DNA of 9,043 bases from Nocardioidaceae bacterium (GCA_020438665.1 JAGQUE010000182.1:1-9043); one strand, 5' to 3'; counted from the first letter of the stretch, positions 1 to 6,131 are shown. Translations and numbers: made by a program. Notes: generated from the sequence alone by a model not told the origin.

Positions 1-60
1 GGCCCGATCCCTGACGGCCCGATCCCTGACGGCCCAGTCCCTGACGGCCCAGCCCCTGCC
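1..60. repeat. Four tandem copies of a 15-bp repeat inside a coding start
   Basis: Copies at 1-15, 16-30, 31-45 and 46-60. The unit is GGCCCGATCCCTGAC. Copies 1 and 2 are identical, copy 3 differs by two bases, and copy 4 is more diverged. Fifteen bases is five codons, so read on the minus strand the array encodes a GRQG(S/L) pentapeptide repeat at the start of the second permease. The array may continue beyond the window edge. Confidence 0.85.
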
Positions 61-70
61 GGCGGGTCAC
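1..70 (-). CDS. ABC transporter permease (second, PotC-like), N-terminal fragment
   Basis: Only the first 23 codons are in the window. A GTG at 70-68 (minus strand) shares a GTGA overlap with the TGA stop of the upstream permease. The frame then stays open to the window edge. The visible protein begins MTRRQGLGRQGLG and continues as a Gly-Arg-Gln-Gly-Ser/Leu repeat. A second membrane permease is what normally follows a PotB-like gene, and an Arg-rich N-terminus suits a cytoplasmic tail by the positive-inside rule. No membrane segment is visible yet, so the PotC identity rests on context. It should be co-translated with the permease upstream of it. Confidence 0.55.
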   Translation of the reverse strand, partial: MTRRQGLGRQGLGRQGSGRQGSG

Positions 71-948
71 CGGTCCACCTCCGTCGCGAAGCGCCGGCTC
101 ACCAGCGACTGGACCGCGAAGAGGCCGACGAGGAAGACGACCATGATCAGCGCGAGCGTGGCACCGAAGGGCCAGTCGCGGGCCTTGAGGAACTGGTCGC
201 GGATCAGGTTGCCGACCATCACGGTCTTGCCGCCGCCGAGCAGCTCGGGGATGACGAAGTTGCCCATGCTCGGGACGAACACGAAGATGCAGCCGGTCAC
301 GACGCCGGGGAGCGACAACGGCAGCGTCACCCGGAGGAACGTCGTGAAGCGGTTGGCGCCGAGGTTGGCCGAGGCCTCGCGGAGCTCGGGGTCCAGTCGC
401 GCCACCGAGGCATAGATCGGCAGGATCATCAGCGGCAGATAGGCATAGACGAGCCCCGTGACGACCGCGCCCTTGGTGTAGAGCAGCCTGATCGGCTCGT
501 CGATGAGGCCGAGGGAGATCAGGGCGTCGTTGAGCATGCCCTGGGTGTTGAGCAGCATGATCCAGGCATAGGTGCGGATCAGGAAGTTGGTCCAGAACGG
601 CACGACGACCAGCACCAGTGCGACGGTGCGGAGGCGGGCGGGCATCTTGGCGATCGCATAGGCGACCGGATAGCCCAGCAGCAGCGCCAGTAGCGTGGCG
701 AGCCCCGCGATCCAGGTCGAGCTCACCAGCACCTTGCGATAGGTCGGCTCGAGGGCACGGGTGAAGTTGTCGAGGTTGAACTCATAGAGGACGCCGCCGA
801 AGCGCCCCCGCTCGAAGACCGTATAGCTGAGGACGAGGAGCAGGGGCACCGCGACGAAGACGAGCGTGAAGAGCAGGCCCGGCCCCAGGAACGCCGCCTT
901 CTCGAGAAGGCGACGGTTCCCGGGGCCGGGCGCTGACGTGGTGGTCAC
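67..948 (-). CDS. potB: ABC transporter permease, spermidine/putrescine type (PotB-like)
   Basis: Inner-membrane permease of an ABC importer of the polyamine/opine/iron class, 293 aa, a usual length for PotB. Six hydrophobic segments can be seen at about residues 20-42, 76-100, 108-132, 160-182, 212-234 and 260-283. The cytoplasmic EAA loop that docks the ATPase is at 190-215 (REASANLGANR followed by TLP and LPG). The GTG start at 948 overlaps the stop of the binding-protein gene as GTGA, and its own TGA overlaps the start of the next permease in the same way, so three genes are translationally coupled. The family assignment is firm. The substrate is not shown by the sequence: polyamine is the default, but another cationic amine is possible given the neighbouring sugar-modifying genes. 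Confidence 0.9.
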   Translation of the reverse strand: MTTTSAPGPGNRRLLEKAAFLGPGLLFTLVFVAVPLLLVLSYTVFERGRFGGVLYEFNLDNFTRALEPTYRKVLVSSTWIAGLATLLALLLGYPVAYAIAKMPARLRTVALVLVVVPFWTNFLIRTYAWIMLLNTQGMLNDALISLGLIDEPIRLLYTKGAVVTGLVYAYLPLMILPIYASVARLDPELREASANLGANRFTTFLRVTLPLSLPGVVTGCIFVFVPSMGNFVIPELLGGGKTVMVGNLIRDQFLKARDWPFGATLALIMVVFLVGLFAVQSLVSRRFATEVDR

Positions 949-2063
949 GAGGACGCGGTCACCTCGGTGGTGAGGTCGGTGTACTTCGTGGAGTCCTGCC
1001 CGAGGTCGATCAGCGACTCTCCCTCGGCCAGCTGCTCCGGGGTCACGTCGAGCTGCGGGAACTGCGTCTTGAGGTCGGCGGGCACGAGCTCACCGGCGGC
1101 CTGGTTGGGCACGTTGTAATAGACGTTCTCGGTCACCCAGGCGTGGGTCTCGGGCTCGAGCATCATGTTGATGAAGGCCATCGCAGCCTCTTTGTCCTCC
1201 GAGCCCTTGAGCACCACCATCGTGTCGACCCACAGGTCGCTGCCCTCGGACGGAACCGTGAACTTGATGTCCGGGTTCTCGGCCATGCCATAGCCGCACC
1301 AGCCGTCCCAGGCCTCGGTCATCACGGCCTCGCCGCTGATGAGCTTCTCGTAGAAGGTGGTGTCGTCATAGCCGAGCAGGTGGCTCTTGGCCGAGATCAG
1401 CAGGTCCTTCATCTCGGCGAGCTCGCCGTCGTCGGTGGTGTTCACCGAATAGCCGAGCGCCTTGGCGGCCGGCAGCGCGAGCCAGCGCTCGGTCGACAGC
1501 ATCGTGATCTTGCCGTCGTAGGCCGGGTCGGGGTCGAGGATGTCGTTCCACGACGTCGGCGGGGCGTCCATCAGGTCGGACCGGTAGCAGATCCCGGTCG
1601 TGCCCCAGGTGTAGGGCACCGAGTAGGTGTTGCCCTTGTCGTGGGACAGCTCGGTGGCCTGCGGATAGAGGTTCGCGAGGTTGGGCACCAGCTCGGTGCT
1701 GATCGGCTCGAGCAGCCCGGCCTCGTTGAGCGCCTGGGCATATTGGCCGGAGACGAAGGCGACGTCGATGCCGGCATCGCCGCCCGCGGTGAGCTTGGCC
1801 ATGATCTCTTCGTTGGTGGCGTGCTCGGCCACCTCCATCGAGGCGCCGGTCTTGGCCGTGAACTGGTCGGCGATGTCCTCGGCCATGTAGCCGGCCCAGT
1901 TGGACACGGTGATCGACTGCTGGGACAGGTCGGCGTTGGGGTCGAGGTCGGCGGCCTCGGTGGAGCCGGAGTCGCTGCCGCCACCGCAGGCGGCGAGCAC
2001 GGTGGCCAGCGCGACGGCGCCGGCTCCCCACCAGGTGCGTCGGGCGAGTGAACGGGTGGTCAT
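945..2063 (-). CDS. potD: Polyamine-type ABC transporter substrate-binding lipoprotein (PotD/PotF-like)
   Basis: Extracellular binding protein, 372 aa, that would deliver ligand to the coupled permeases. The signal peptide is at residues 1-25, with a lipobox LAAC and lipidated Cys26, followed by a Gly/Ser linker. An Arg pair at 8-9 leaves Tat export possible. Aligned by hand with E. coli PotD, Trp56, Tyr59, Trp252, Trp278 and Asp280 match the spermidine-cage residues Trp34, Tyr37, Trp229, Trp255 and Asp257. The PotD acidic residues Asp168, Glu171 and Glu36 appear as Thr191, Trp194 and Gly58, so the ligand may not be spermidine. The start is set at ATG 2063 because it gives a proper lipoprotein signal and has AGGAGG 5 nt upstream. 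An in-frame start at 2132 would put 23 non-signal residues in front. It is the first gene of the operon and divergent from tetR. Confidence 0.88.
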   Translation of the reverse strand: MTTRSLARRTWWGAGAVALATVLAACGGGSDSGSTEAADLDPNADLSQQSITVSNWAGYMAEDIADQFTAKTGASMEVAEHATNEEIMAKLTAGGDAGIDVAFVSGQYAQALNEAGLLEPISTELVPNLANLYPQATELSHDKGNTYSVPYTWGTTGICYRSDLMDAPPTSWNDILDPDPAYDGKITMLSTERWLALPAAKALGYSVNTTDDGELAEMKDLLISAKSHLLGYDDTTFYEKLISGEAVMTEAWDGWCGYGMAENPDIKFTVPSEGSDLWVDTMVVLKGSEDKEAAMAFINMMLEPETHAWVTENVYYNVPNQAAGELVPADLKTQFPQLDVTPEQLAEGESLIDLGQDSTKYTDLTTEVTASS

Positions 2064-2068
2064 GGGCG

Positions 2069-2074
2069 CCTCCT
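2069..2074 (-). promoter_or_regulatory. Ribosome binding site that fixes the binding-protein start
   Basis: CCTCCT on the plus strand reads AGGAGG on the minus strand, 5 nt before ATG 2063. It is a strong Shine-Dalgarno match and decides between this ATG and the upstream in-frame start at 2132. Confidence 0.85.
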
Positions 2075-2103
2075 GAGGGCGGACTGGCTGACTTAGTCGC
2101 ACA

Positions 2104-2132
2104 AGATTGCAGACGCGTTCAAAGTTCGGCAA
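2104..2132 (-). promoter_or_regulatory. Candidate promoter of the transporter operon
   Basis: On the minus strand, TTGCCG (2132-2127) is followed by a 17-bp spacer and CAATCT (2109-2104). The -10 keeps only the A2 and T6 positions of TATAAT. The assignment rests mainly on spacing and on overlap with the degenerate operator at 2106-2123. An alternative -35, TTGAAC, lies inside that operator at 2122-2117. Confidence 0.3.
2106..2123. promoter_or_regulatory. Second, degenerate TetR-type operator (transporter side)
   Basis: ATTGCAGACGCGTTCAAA matches the perfect palindrome at 2172-2189 in 14 of 18 positions. The similarity continues into the flank: TTCAAAGTT followed by CGGC is present at both places, with one extra T in the second. 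It lies 43-60 bp upstream of the binding-protein start codon and overlaps the candidate promoter there. The centres of the two sites are 66 bp apart, about six helical turns, so they face the same side of the DNA. Confidence 0.6.
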
Positions 2133-2171
2133 GGGGTCTGTGCGAATGAAACACGCTCGTTACGACGAATT

Positions 2172-2189
2172 TTTGAAGACGTCTTCAAA
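2172..2189. promoter_or_regulatory. Perfect 18-bp palindromic operator for the TetR regulator
   Basis: TTTGAAGACGTCTTCAAA is its own reverse complement over all 18 bases. It sits 30 bp upstream of the tetR start codon in the divergent intergenic region. Size, symmetry and place are what a TetR-family dimer bound to its own operator would show. It overlaps the possible -35 region of tetR, which fits autorepression. Binding by the adjacent regulator is inferred. Confidence 0.8.
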
Positions 2190-2212
2190 GTTTCGGCGAT
2201 CTCTGCCAGTCT
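2184..2212 (+). promoter_or_regulatory. Candidate leaderless promoter of tetR
   Basis: TTCAAA (2184-2189, right arm of the operator), a 17-bp spacer and CAGTCT (2207-2212) would start transcription close to the A of ATG 2220. No Shine-Dalgarno sequence is seen before that ATG, which fits a leaderless message, a common arrangement in actinobacteria. The hexamers are weak matches. TTGAAG at 2173-2178 with a -10 near 2197 is an alternative. Confidence 0.3.
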
Positions 2213-2219
2213 CTGCGCC

Positions 2220-2840
2220 ATGAGTCGTTCGAAGGCCGGTCGCGCGCGCCGCGACGCCTTGGTGGGTGCCGCGCAGCGGGCGATGCTCGAGCACGGCGCC
2301 GACACCAAGCTGCGTCATGTGGCCGAGGCGGCGGGACTGACGTCGGGCGCCGTGCTCTATCACTTCCCCGACGTCTCGGCGCTGTTGCTGGAGGCCAACC
2401 GGGCCGGCATGGAGCGCTTCTATGACGAGCGGGTCGCGGCCCTCTCCACGATCGACGACCCGGCCGAGCGCCTGGTCGTGACGGTCCGCACCGGGCTCCC
2501 GGTCGACGGTCAGGATGCCGCCGTACGCCTGCTCTGCGAGCTGGGTGGCGCGGCCGGCCGCCAGCCGGTCTATGGCGCGCTGCTCACCACGCTCTATGAC
2601 CGGCAGGTCGCGATGTACCAGATGATCCTCGAGGCAGGCGTCGCGCGCGGGATCTTCACCCTCACCCAGCCGTCGCTGACGATCGCCCGCAACCTGGTCG
2701 CCCTCGAGGACGCCTATGGCTATCGCATCGTGGCCGGCCACCCGAGCATCGACCAGGACGTCGCGGCCGAGCTGATCCTCGACTATGCCCGTGTCGCCAC
2801 CGGACACCCACTGTCCCTCGCGGAAGGAACCACCCGATGA
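2220..2840 (+). CDS. TetR/AcrR-family transcriptional regulator
   Basis: A 206-aa DNA-binding repressor type, normal length for the family. The N-terminal helix-turn-helix domain covers about residues 8-55. The recognition part is around RHVAEAAGLTSGAVLYHFPD (32-51), ending in the family's typical YHF. The C-terminal ligand and dimer domain (about 60-195) includes a segment at 160-172 (ALEDAYGYRIVAG) that recalls BetI/TetR_C_6-type regulators, which often control amine or betaine genes. It is divergent from the transporter operon, and its stop overlaps the next ATG as ATGA, so it is the first gene of the glycosyltransferase operon. The two operators at 2106-2123 and 2172-2189 suggest that it controls both directions. 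The ATG at 2220 has no clear ribosome binding site. The effector is unknown: an imported amine or a sugar derivative is an inference. Confidence 0.88.
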   Translation: MSRSKAGRARRDALVGAAQRAMLEHGADTKLRHVAEAAGLTSGAVLYHFPDVSALLLEANRAGMERFYDERVAALSTIDDPAERLVVTVRTGLPVDGQDAAVRLLCELGGAAGRQPVYGALLTTLYDRQVAMYQMILEAGVARGIFTLTQPSLTIARNLVALEDAYGYRIVAGHPSIDQDVAAELILDYARVATGHPLSLAEGTTR

Positions 2841-4177
2841 CCGACCCCGCCGGCCCGATCCCCTCGGGCGACAAGCTGACCGTCCTGTTCATGCCGGAGT
2901 CGGCCTATGGCCCGACCAACCAGTGCGTCGGGCTCGGCAAGGTGCTGCTCGACCGCGGCCACACCGTGGTGTTCGCCGCGGAGCGTTCGTGGGAGGGCAA
3001 GCTCGCGCCGCTGGGCTTCGTCGAGGCCCTCGTCGACCTGGCCGAGCCCGACCCCGACGCCTCCGACGAGGCGGCCGGCCAGTTCTGGATCGACTTCATC
3101 AACGAGACGGCCCCGGAGTTTCGCAAGCCGACGGTCGAGCAGCTCAGCACCTTCATCGCACCGACCTATCAGGCGCTGATCGACGGCGCGAAGTATTGCG
3201 AGCCCCAGCTCAAGGCGATCATCGCCGAGCACCGGCCCGACGTCATCGTCGAGGACAACGTGGTGGCCTTCCCGGCCCTCGTGACGTCGGGCGCGCCCTA
3301 TGTCCGCATCGTCAGCTGCAACCCCCTCGAGGTGCGCGGTGACGACATCGCGCCGGTCTTCTCCGGCTATGCCGCCGACGACCGCGGCCCGTGGGCGGCG
3401 TTCCTCGAGGAGTTCGACAAGACCCACGGCGAGATCTGGGCCGACTTCAACGCCTGGCTCGTCGATCAGGGTGCGCCCGCCCTGCCGGCCCGCGACTTCG
3501 TGCACACCTCCAGCGTGGCCAACCTCTACGTCTATCCCGAGGAGCTGGACTATGTCGCCGCGCGACCGCTCGACGCGACCTGGCACCGGATGGACTCCAG
3601 CGTCCGCGAGACCGACGAGGACTACGTCGTCCCGGCGGAGCTCGCCGACCGGCCGGCGGAGTCGGCGCTGATCTATCTCTCGCTCGGCTCGCTCGGCGGC
3701 GCCGACATCGCCCTGCTCCAACGGCTCGTGGACCTGCTCGGCACCACGCGCCACCGGGTGATCGTCAGCATGGGGCCACGGGCCGACGAGATCCGGCTGG
3801 CCGCCAACATGACCGGCGCCGCGATCGTGCCGCAGACCAAGATCATCCCGCAGGTCGACCTCGTCATCACCCACGGCGGCAACAACACCACCACCGAGGC
3901 GATGCACTTCGGCAAGCCGATGATCCTGCTGCCCCTGTTCTGGGACCAGTACGACAACGCCCAGCGCGTCCACGAGATGGGCTTCGGCAGGCGGCTCGCG
4001 ACCTATGACTTCGCCGACGACGAGCTGCTCGCCGCGGTCGAGGAGCTGCTCGCCGACACCGAGCTGCGTGAGCGGTCCGCCCGCACCGGCGAGGCGATCC
4101 GGGCCCGCGACGGGCTCCGCACGGGGGCGCTCGTGATCGAGCAGGTGGGGCTGGACCACCGGGCCGCGCGGGGCTGA
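2837..4177 (+). CDS. GT1 family glycosyltransferase (MGT/UGT type) lacking the usual catalytic His
   Basis: Cytosolic GT-B glycosyltransferase, 446 aa, that would move a sugar from a nucleotide sugar to a small acceptor. The C-terminal donor-binding PSPG-like box is at about 330-377, with HGGNNTTTEA (346-355), GKP (359-361) and DQYDNAQR (370-377). The GSLG of the domain start is near 283-286. In the N-terminal acceptor domain the usual GHxNP motif reads GPTNQ (25-29), so the catalytic base His is replaced by Pro26. The partner Asp appears to be Asp140 in VIVEDN. Family knowledge: human UGT1A4 (Pro) and UGT2B10 (Leu) also lack this His and favour N-glucuronidation of amines. An amine acceptor is therefore possible here, as inference. 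The ATG overlaps the tetR stop as ATGA, with AAGGA 8 nt upstream. The next gene follows after 7 bp. Confidence 0.88.
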   Translation: MTDPAGPIPSGDKLTVLFMPESAYGPTNQCVGLGKVLLDRGHTVVFAAERSWEGKLAPLGFVEALVDLAEPDPDASDEAAGQFWIDFINETAPEFRKPTVEQLSTFIAPTYQALIDGAKYCEPQLKAIIAEHRPDVIVEDNVVAFPALVTSGAPYVRIVSCNPLEVRGDDIAPVFSGYAADDRGPWAAFLEEFDKTHGEIWADFNAWLVDQGAPALPARDFVHTSSVANLYVYPEELDYVAARPLDATWHRMDSSVRETDEDYVVPAELADRPAESALIYLSLGSLGGADIALLQRLVDLLGTTRHRVIVSMGPRADEIRLAANMTGAAIVPQTKIIPQVDLVITHGGNNTTTEAMHFGKPMILLPLFWDQYDNAQRVHEMGFGRRLATYDFADDELLAAVEELLADTELRERSARTGEAIRARDGLRTGALVIEQVGLDHRAARG

Positions 4178-4184
4178 CCGGACG

Positions 4185-5138
4185 TTGACCCCCGAGTTCC
4201 CCGTCCGCGTCGACGACGTCGCTGGCGAGTGGCGAGCGTCCCGGCGAGGACAGGTCCCCCACCCGTCCCTGCTGGCGCTGCTCGCCGGCGGCCTCGACGT
4301 CCCCGCGGGCTTCCGGGTGACTCGGGGCGCCCCCCTCGAGGTCGGGCCCGGCGAGCGCCGCGTCGACGTCGACCAGACCAACGAGTCGTGGGTGCTCGGC
4401 GAGGCGGTCGTCGCGAAGTGGGCCACCGGGCCGTTGCGGGGACCGCATCCGGCGCCCGAGCGGCTGCGGCTCCTGGACGCCGCCGGCTTCACCGCGACGC
4501 CCCGGCTGCGTGGGCTCGTGGAGTGGCAGACGCCTGATGGGGACTGGGTTCCCGTCGTGACCGTGGCCGACCTGGTCGCCGACGCCACCGACGGCTGGAC
4601 GTGGTGCCTGGAGGAGGCACGCCTCGCGCTCGGCCTGCGACCCGGCACGCCGATCCCGTTCGCCGCACCCCTCGGCACCCTCACCGGCCAGATGCACCTC
4701 GCCCTCGCCGACGGCCCGCTCGGCCCGGTCGCCGACCACGGCGACTTCCACGTCGGCCAGGTGCTCCGGACTCCCCCCGGCGACCTCTTCGTCATCGACT
4801 TCGACGGCAACCCCACACTGACCCCCCGGGAGCGGGTGTCCCACCGCCCCGCGGCCTACGACGTCGCCGGGATGCTGTGCTCGCTGGAGAACGTCGGCCA
4901 CGTCGTGCGACACCGTGACCCGCAGGTCAGCGATCGTGACGTGGTCGCGTGGACCGACGCCGTCCAGAACGAGTTCCTCGACGCCTATCAGGCCGTCGCC
5001 GGCGATCTGCTCGACGTGTCCCTGCTCGAGCCGTTCGTGCTCGACCAGATCCAGCGCGAGCTGGCCTATGCCGATACCCACCTGCCGCGCTGGCGCTATG
5101 TGCCCGAGGCCGCCCTGCGACGACGGGGGCTGCTGTGA
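4185..5138 (+). CDS. Maltokinase-like sugar kinase, probable glucosamine kinase
   Basis: A 317-aa kinase with the aminoglycoside-phosphotransferase-like fold of actinobacterial maltokinases, shorter than maltokinase itself (about 450 aa). A cap-like N-terminal part is followed by Lys78 in VVAKW (ATP-binding), the catalytic loop DHGDFHVGQ with Asp187, and the metal-binding IDFDGNP with Asp205 and Asp207. The C-terminus has the LPRWRYVP segment (299-306). Maltokinases read HGDLHLGQ and DFEGEP at these places. This variant looks like the actinobacterial glucosamine kinases described from Streptacidiphilus jiangxiensis, which make glucosamine 6-phosphate. That subfamily call is from memory and needs an alignment. 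The start is TTG 4185, 7 bp after the glycosyltransferase stop; no ATG or GTG lies in frame before residue 45, and the ribosome site is weak, so translation is probably coupled. The stop overlaps the SIS gene as GTGA. Confidence 0.75.
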   Translation: MTPEFPVRVDDVAGEWRASRRGQVPHPSLLALLAGGLDVPAGFRVTRGAPLEVGPGERRVDVDQTNESWVLGEAVVAKWATGPLRGPHPAPERLRLLDAAGFTATPRLRGLVEWQTPDGDWVPVVTVADLVADATDGWTWCLEEARLALGLRPGTPIPFAAPLGTLTGQMHLALADGPLGPVADHGDFHVGQVLRTPPGDLFVIDFDGNPTLTPRERVSHRPAAYDVAGMLCSLENVGHVVRHRDPQVSDRDVVAWTDAVQNEFLDAYQAVAGDLLDVSLLEPFVLDQIQRELAYADTHLPRWRYVPEAALRRRGLL

Positions 5139-6064
5139 ACCCCGGGCTCTTCCTCGCCGACCTCCACGAGAAGCCGGCGCGGCTCGGCGACCTGACGGTC
5201 GCCGACGCGTGGGGGTTCGTCGAGCGCCCTGCGCGGATCCTGCTGCTCGGCATGGGTTCCTCGCACTACGCCGACCTCGTGGCCGCCGCTCGGCTGCGCT
5301 CGCGCGGCATCGACGCGGTCGCCGAGCTGGCCAGCAGCGACCTGCTCCCGGCCGTCGGCCCGGACACCCTGGTGGTGGCCGTCTCGGCCTCGGCCGGGTC
5401 GACCGAGACGCTCGACGCCGTCGACCGGCTCGGCGTCCCGTTCGTCGCGATGGCCAACAAGGAGGGACCGCTGACCGAGGGCGCCGAGCGCGTGGTCTGG
5501 ATGCAGGCCGGTGAGGAGCGCGGTGGCGTGGCCTGCCGCTCGTTCCAGCACACGCTGGCGCTGCTGCTCGCCCTGGAGTCGCACCTCACCGGCGCACCGC
5601 TCCCGCCCCTGGGCGCTGTGGCCGAGGCGACGGCGGACCTGCTGGACACCGCCGATGCCTGGCGCCCGCGGCTGGCCGAGCGGCTCCTCGGCCCGAGCGG
5701 CACCCACGTCGTCGCCCCCGCCCGGCGGGTCTCGTCGGCGTTCCAGTCCGCCCTGATGCTGCGCGAGGGCCCGCGGCTGCAGGCCGTCGGCTGTGAGACC
5801 GGCGACTGGAGCCACGTCGACGTCTATCTCACCAAGACCACCGACTATCGGATGCTGCTCCTCGGTGGCTCGCGCTGGGAGCCGCAGCTGCTCGACTGGA
5901 CGACCCAGCGCGGCAGCACCGTCGTGGCCGTCGGCGCCGAGGTGCCCGGCGCGGCCGACACGCTGCGCTATCGCCACGACGGCGTCGACGACGTCCGCCT
6001 GCTCACCGAGACCCTTGTCGCCGAGCTGATCGCCGCGCACGCCTGGATTGCGGCGTCGGCCTGA
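5135..6064 (+). CDS. SIS-domain phosphosugar isomerase/deaminase (GlmS isomerase-domain type)
   Basis: A 309-aa protein with two sugar-isomerase (SIS) domains and no N-terminal glutaminase domain, so it is not a full GlmS. Domain 1 shows the phosphosugar loops GMGSSHY (39-45) and SASAGSTET (84-92). Domain 2 shows the segment of GlmS's catalytic KE-loop, here MLREGP with Glu211, then CETGDWSHVDV (220-230) with His227 in the region of the GlmS HGP motif. Stand-alone proteins of this kind act as glucosamine-6-phosphate deaminases or as other aldose/ketose phosphate isomerases. After a sugar kinase, conversion of glucosamine 6-phosphate to fructose 6-phosphate and ammonia is the most natural reading, as inference. 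The start is GTG 5135, overlapping the kinase stop; the 62 Arg/Pro-rich residues obtained by extending to 4949 are the kinase read in another frame. Confidence 0.82.
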   Translation: MNPGLFLADLHEKPARLGDLTVADAWGFVERPARILLLGMGSSHYADLVAAARLRSRGIDAVAELASSDLLPAVGPDTLVVAVSASAGSTETLDAVDRLGVPFVAMANKEGPLTEGAERVVWMQAGEERGGVACRSFQHTLALLLALESHLTGAPLPPLGAVAEATADLLDTADAWRPRLAERLLGPSGTHVVAPARRVSSAFQSALMLREGPRLQAVGCETGDWSHVDVYLTKTTDYRMLLLGGSRWEPQLLDWTTQRGSTVVAVGAEVPGAADTLRYRHDGVDDVRLLTETLVAELIAAHAWIAASA

Positions 6065-6066
6065 TC

Positions 6067-6084
6067 GGCTGGTCCGGCTGGTCC
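6067..6084. repeat. Two tandem copies of GGCTGGTCC
   Basis: Exact 9-bp copies at 6067-6075 and 6076-6084, starting 3 bp after the SIS stop codon. Looser GGTCC variants continue to about 6110. They fill most of the 67-bp gap before the DUF1684 gene. No hairpin with a T-tract is seen, so this is not a clear terminator, and no function is assigned. Confidence 0.6.
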
Positions 6085-6131
6085 CCTCTGTCGTGGTCCC
6101 GTCGGTCCTGGGCCCCTCTAGGGTGTGCGGC

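Noticed and set aside
1..60. CRISPR array or origin iterons
   Set aside because: The 15-bp units are directly adjacent without spacers and keep an open reading frame, so a coding repeat explains them better.
1143..2051. 302-aa plus-strand open frame
   Set aside because: It lies wholly opposite the binding-protein gene; its Val/Gly/His-rich composition is what the reverse of a high-GC gene gives, and no family motif is seen.
945..2132. Longer binding-protein start at 2132
   Set aside because: It adds 23 residues before a complete lipoprotein signal peptide, runs through the candidate promoter and operator, and ignores the strong AGGAGG before ATG 2063.
2837..4177. Macrolide-inactivating glycosyltransferase of an antibiotic gene cluster
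   Set aside because: The family name MGT suggests it, but there is no polyketide or peptide synthase or antibiotic gene nearby, and the catalytic His of macrolide glycosyltransferases is absent.
2783..4816. 677-aa minus-strand open frame
   Set aside because: It covers the glycosyltransferase and kinase, both of which have clear motifs. The reverse frame is low-complexity Arg/Gly/Val-rich and recognisable as no family.
4949..5134. 62-residue N-terminal extension of the SIS protein
   Set aside because: It is Arg/Pro-rich sequence from the kinase read in another frame. The GTG at 5135 gives a normal SIS start and a GTGA overlap.
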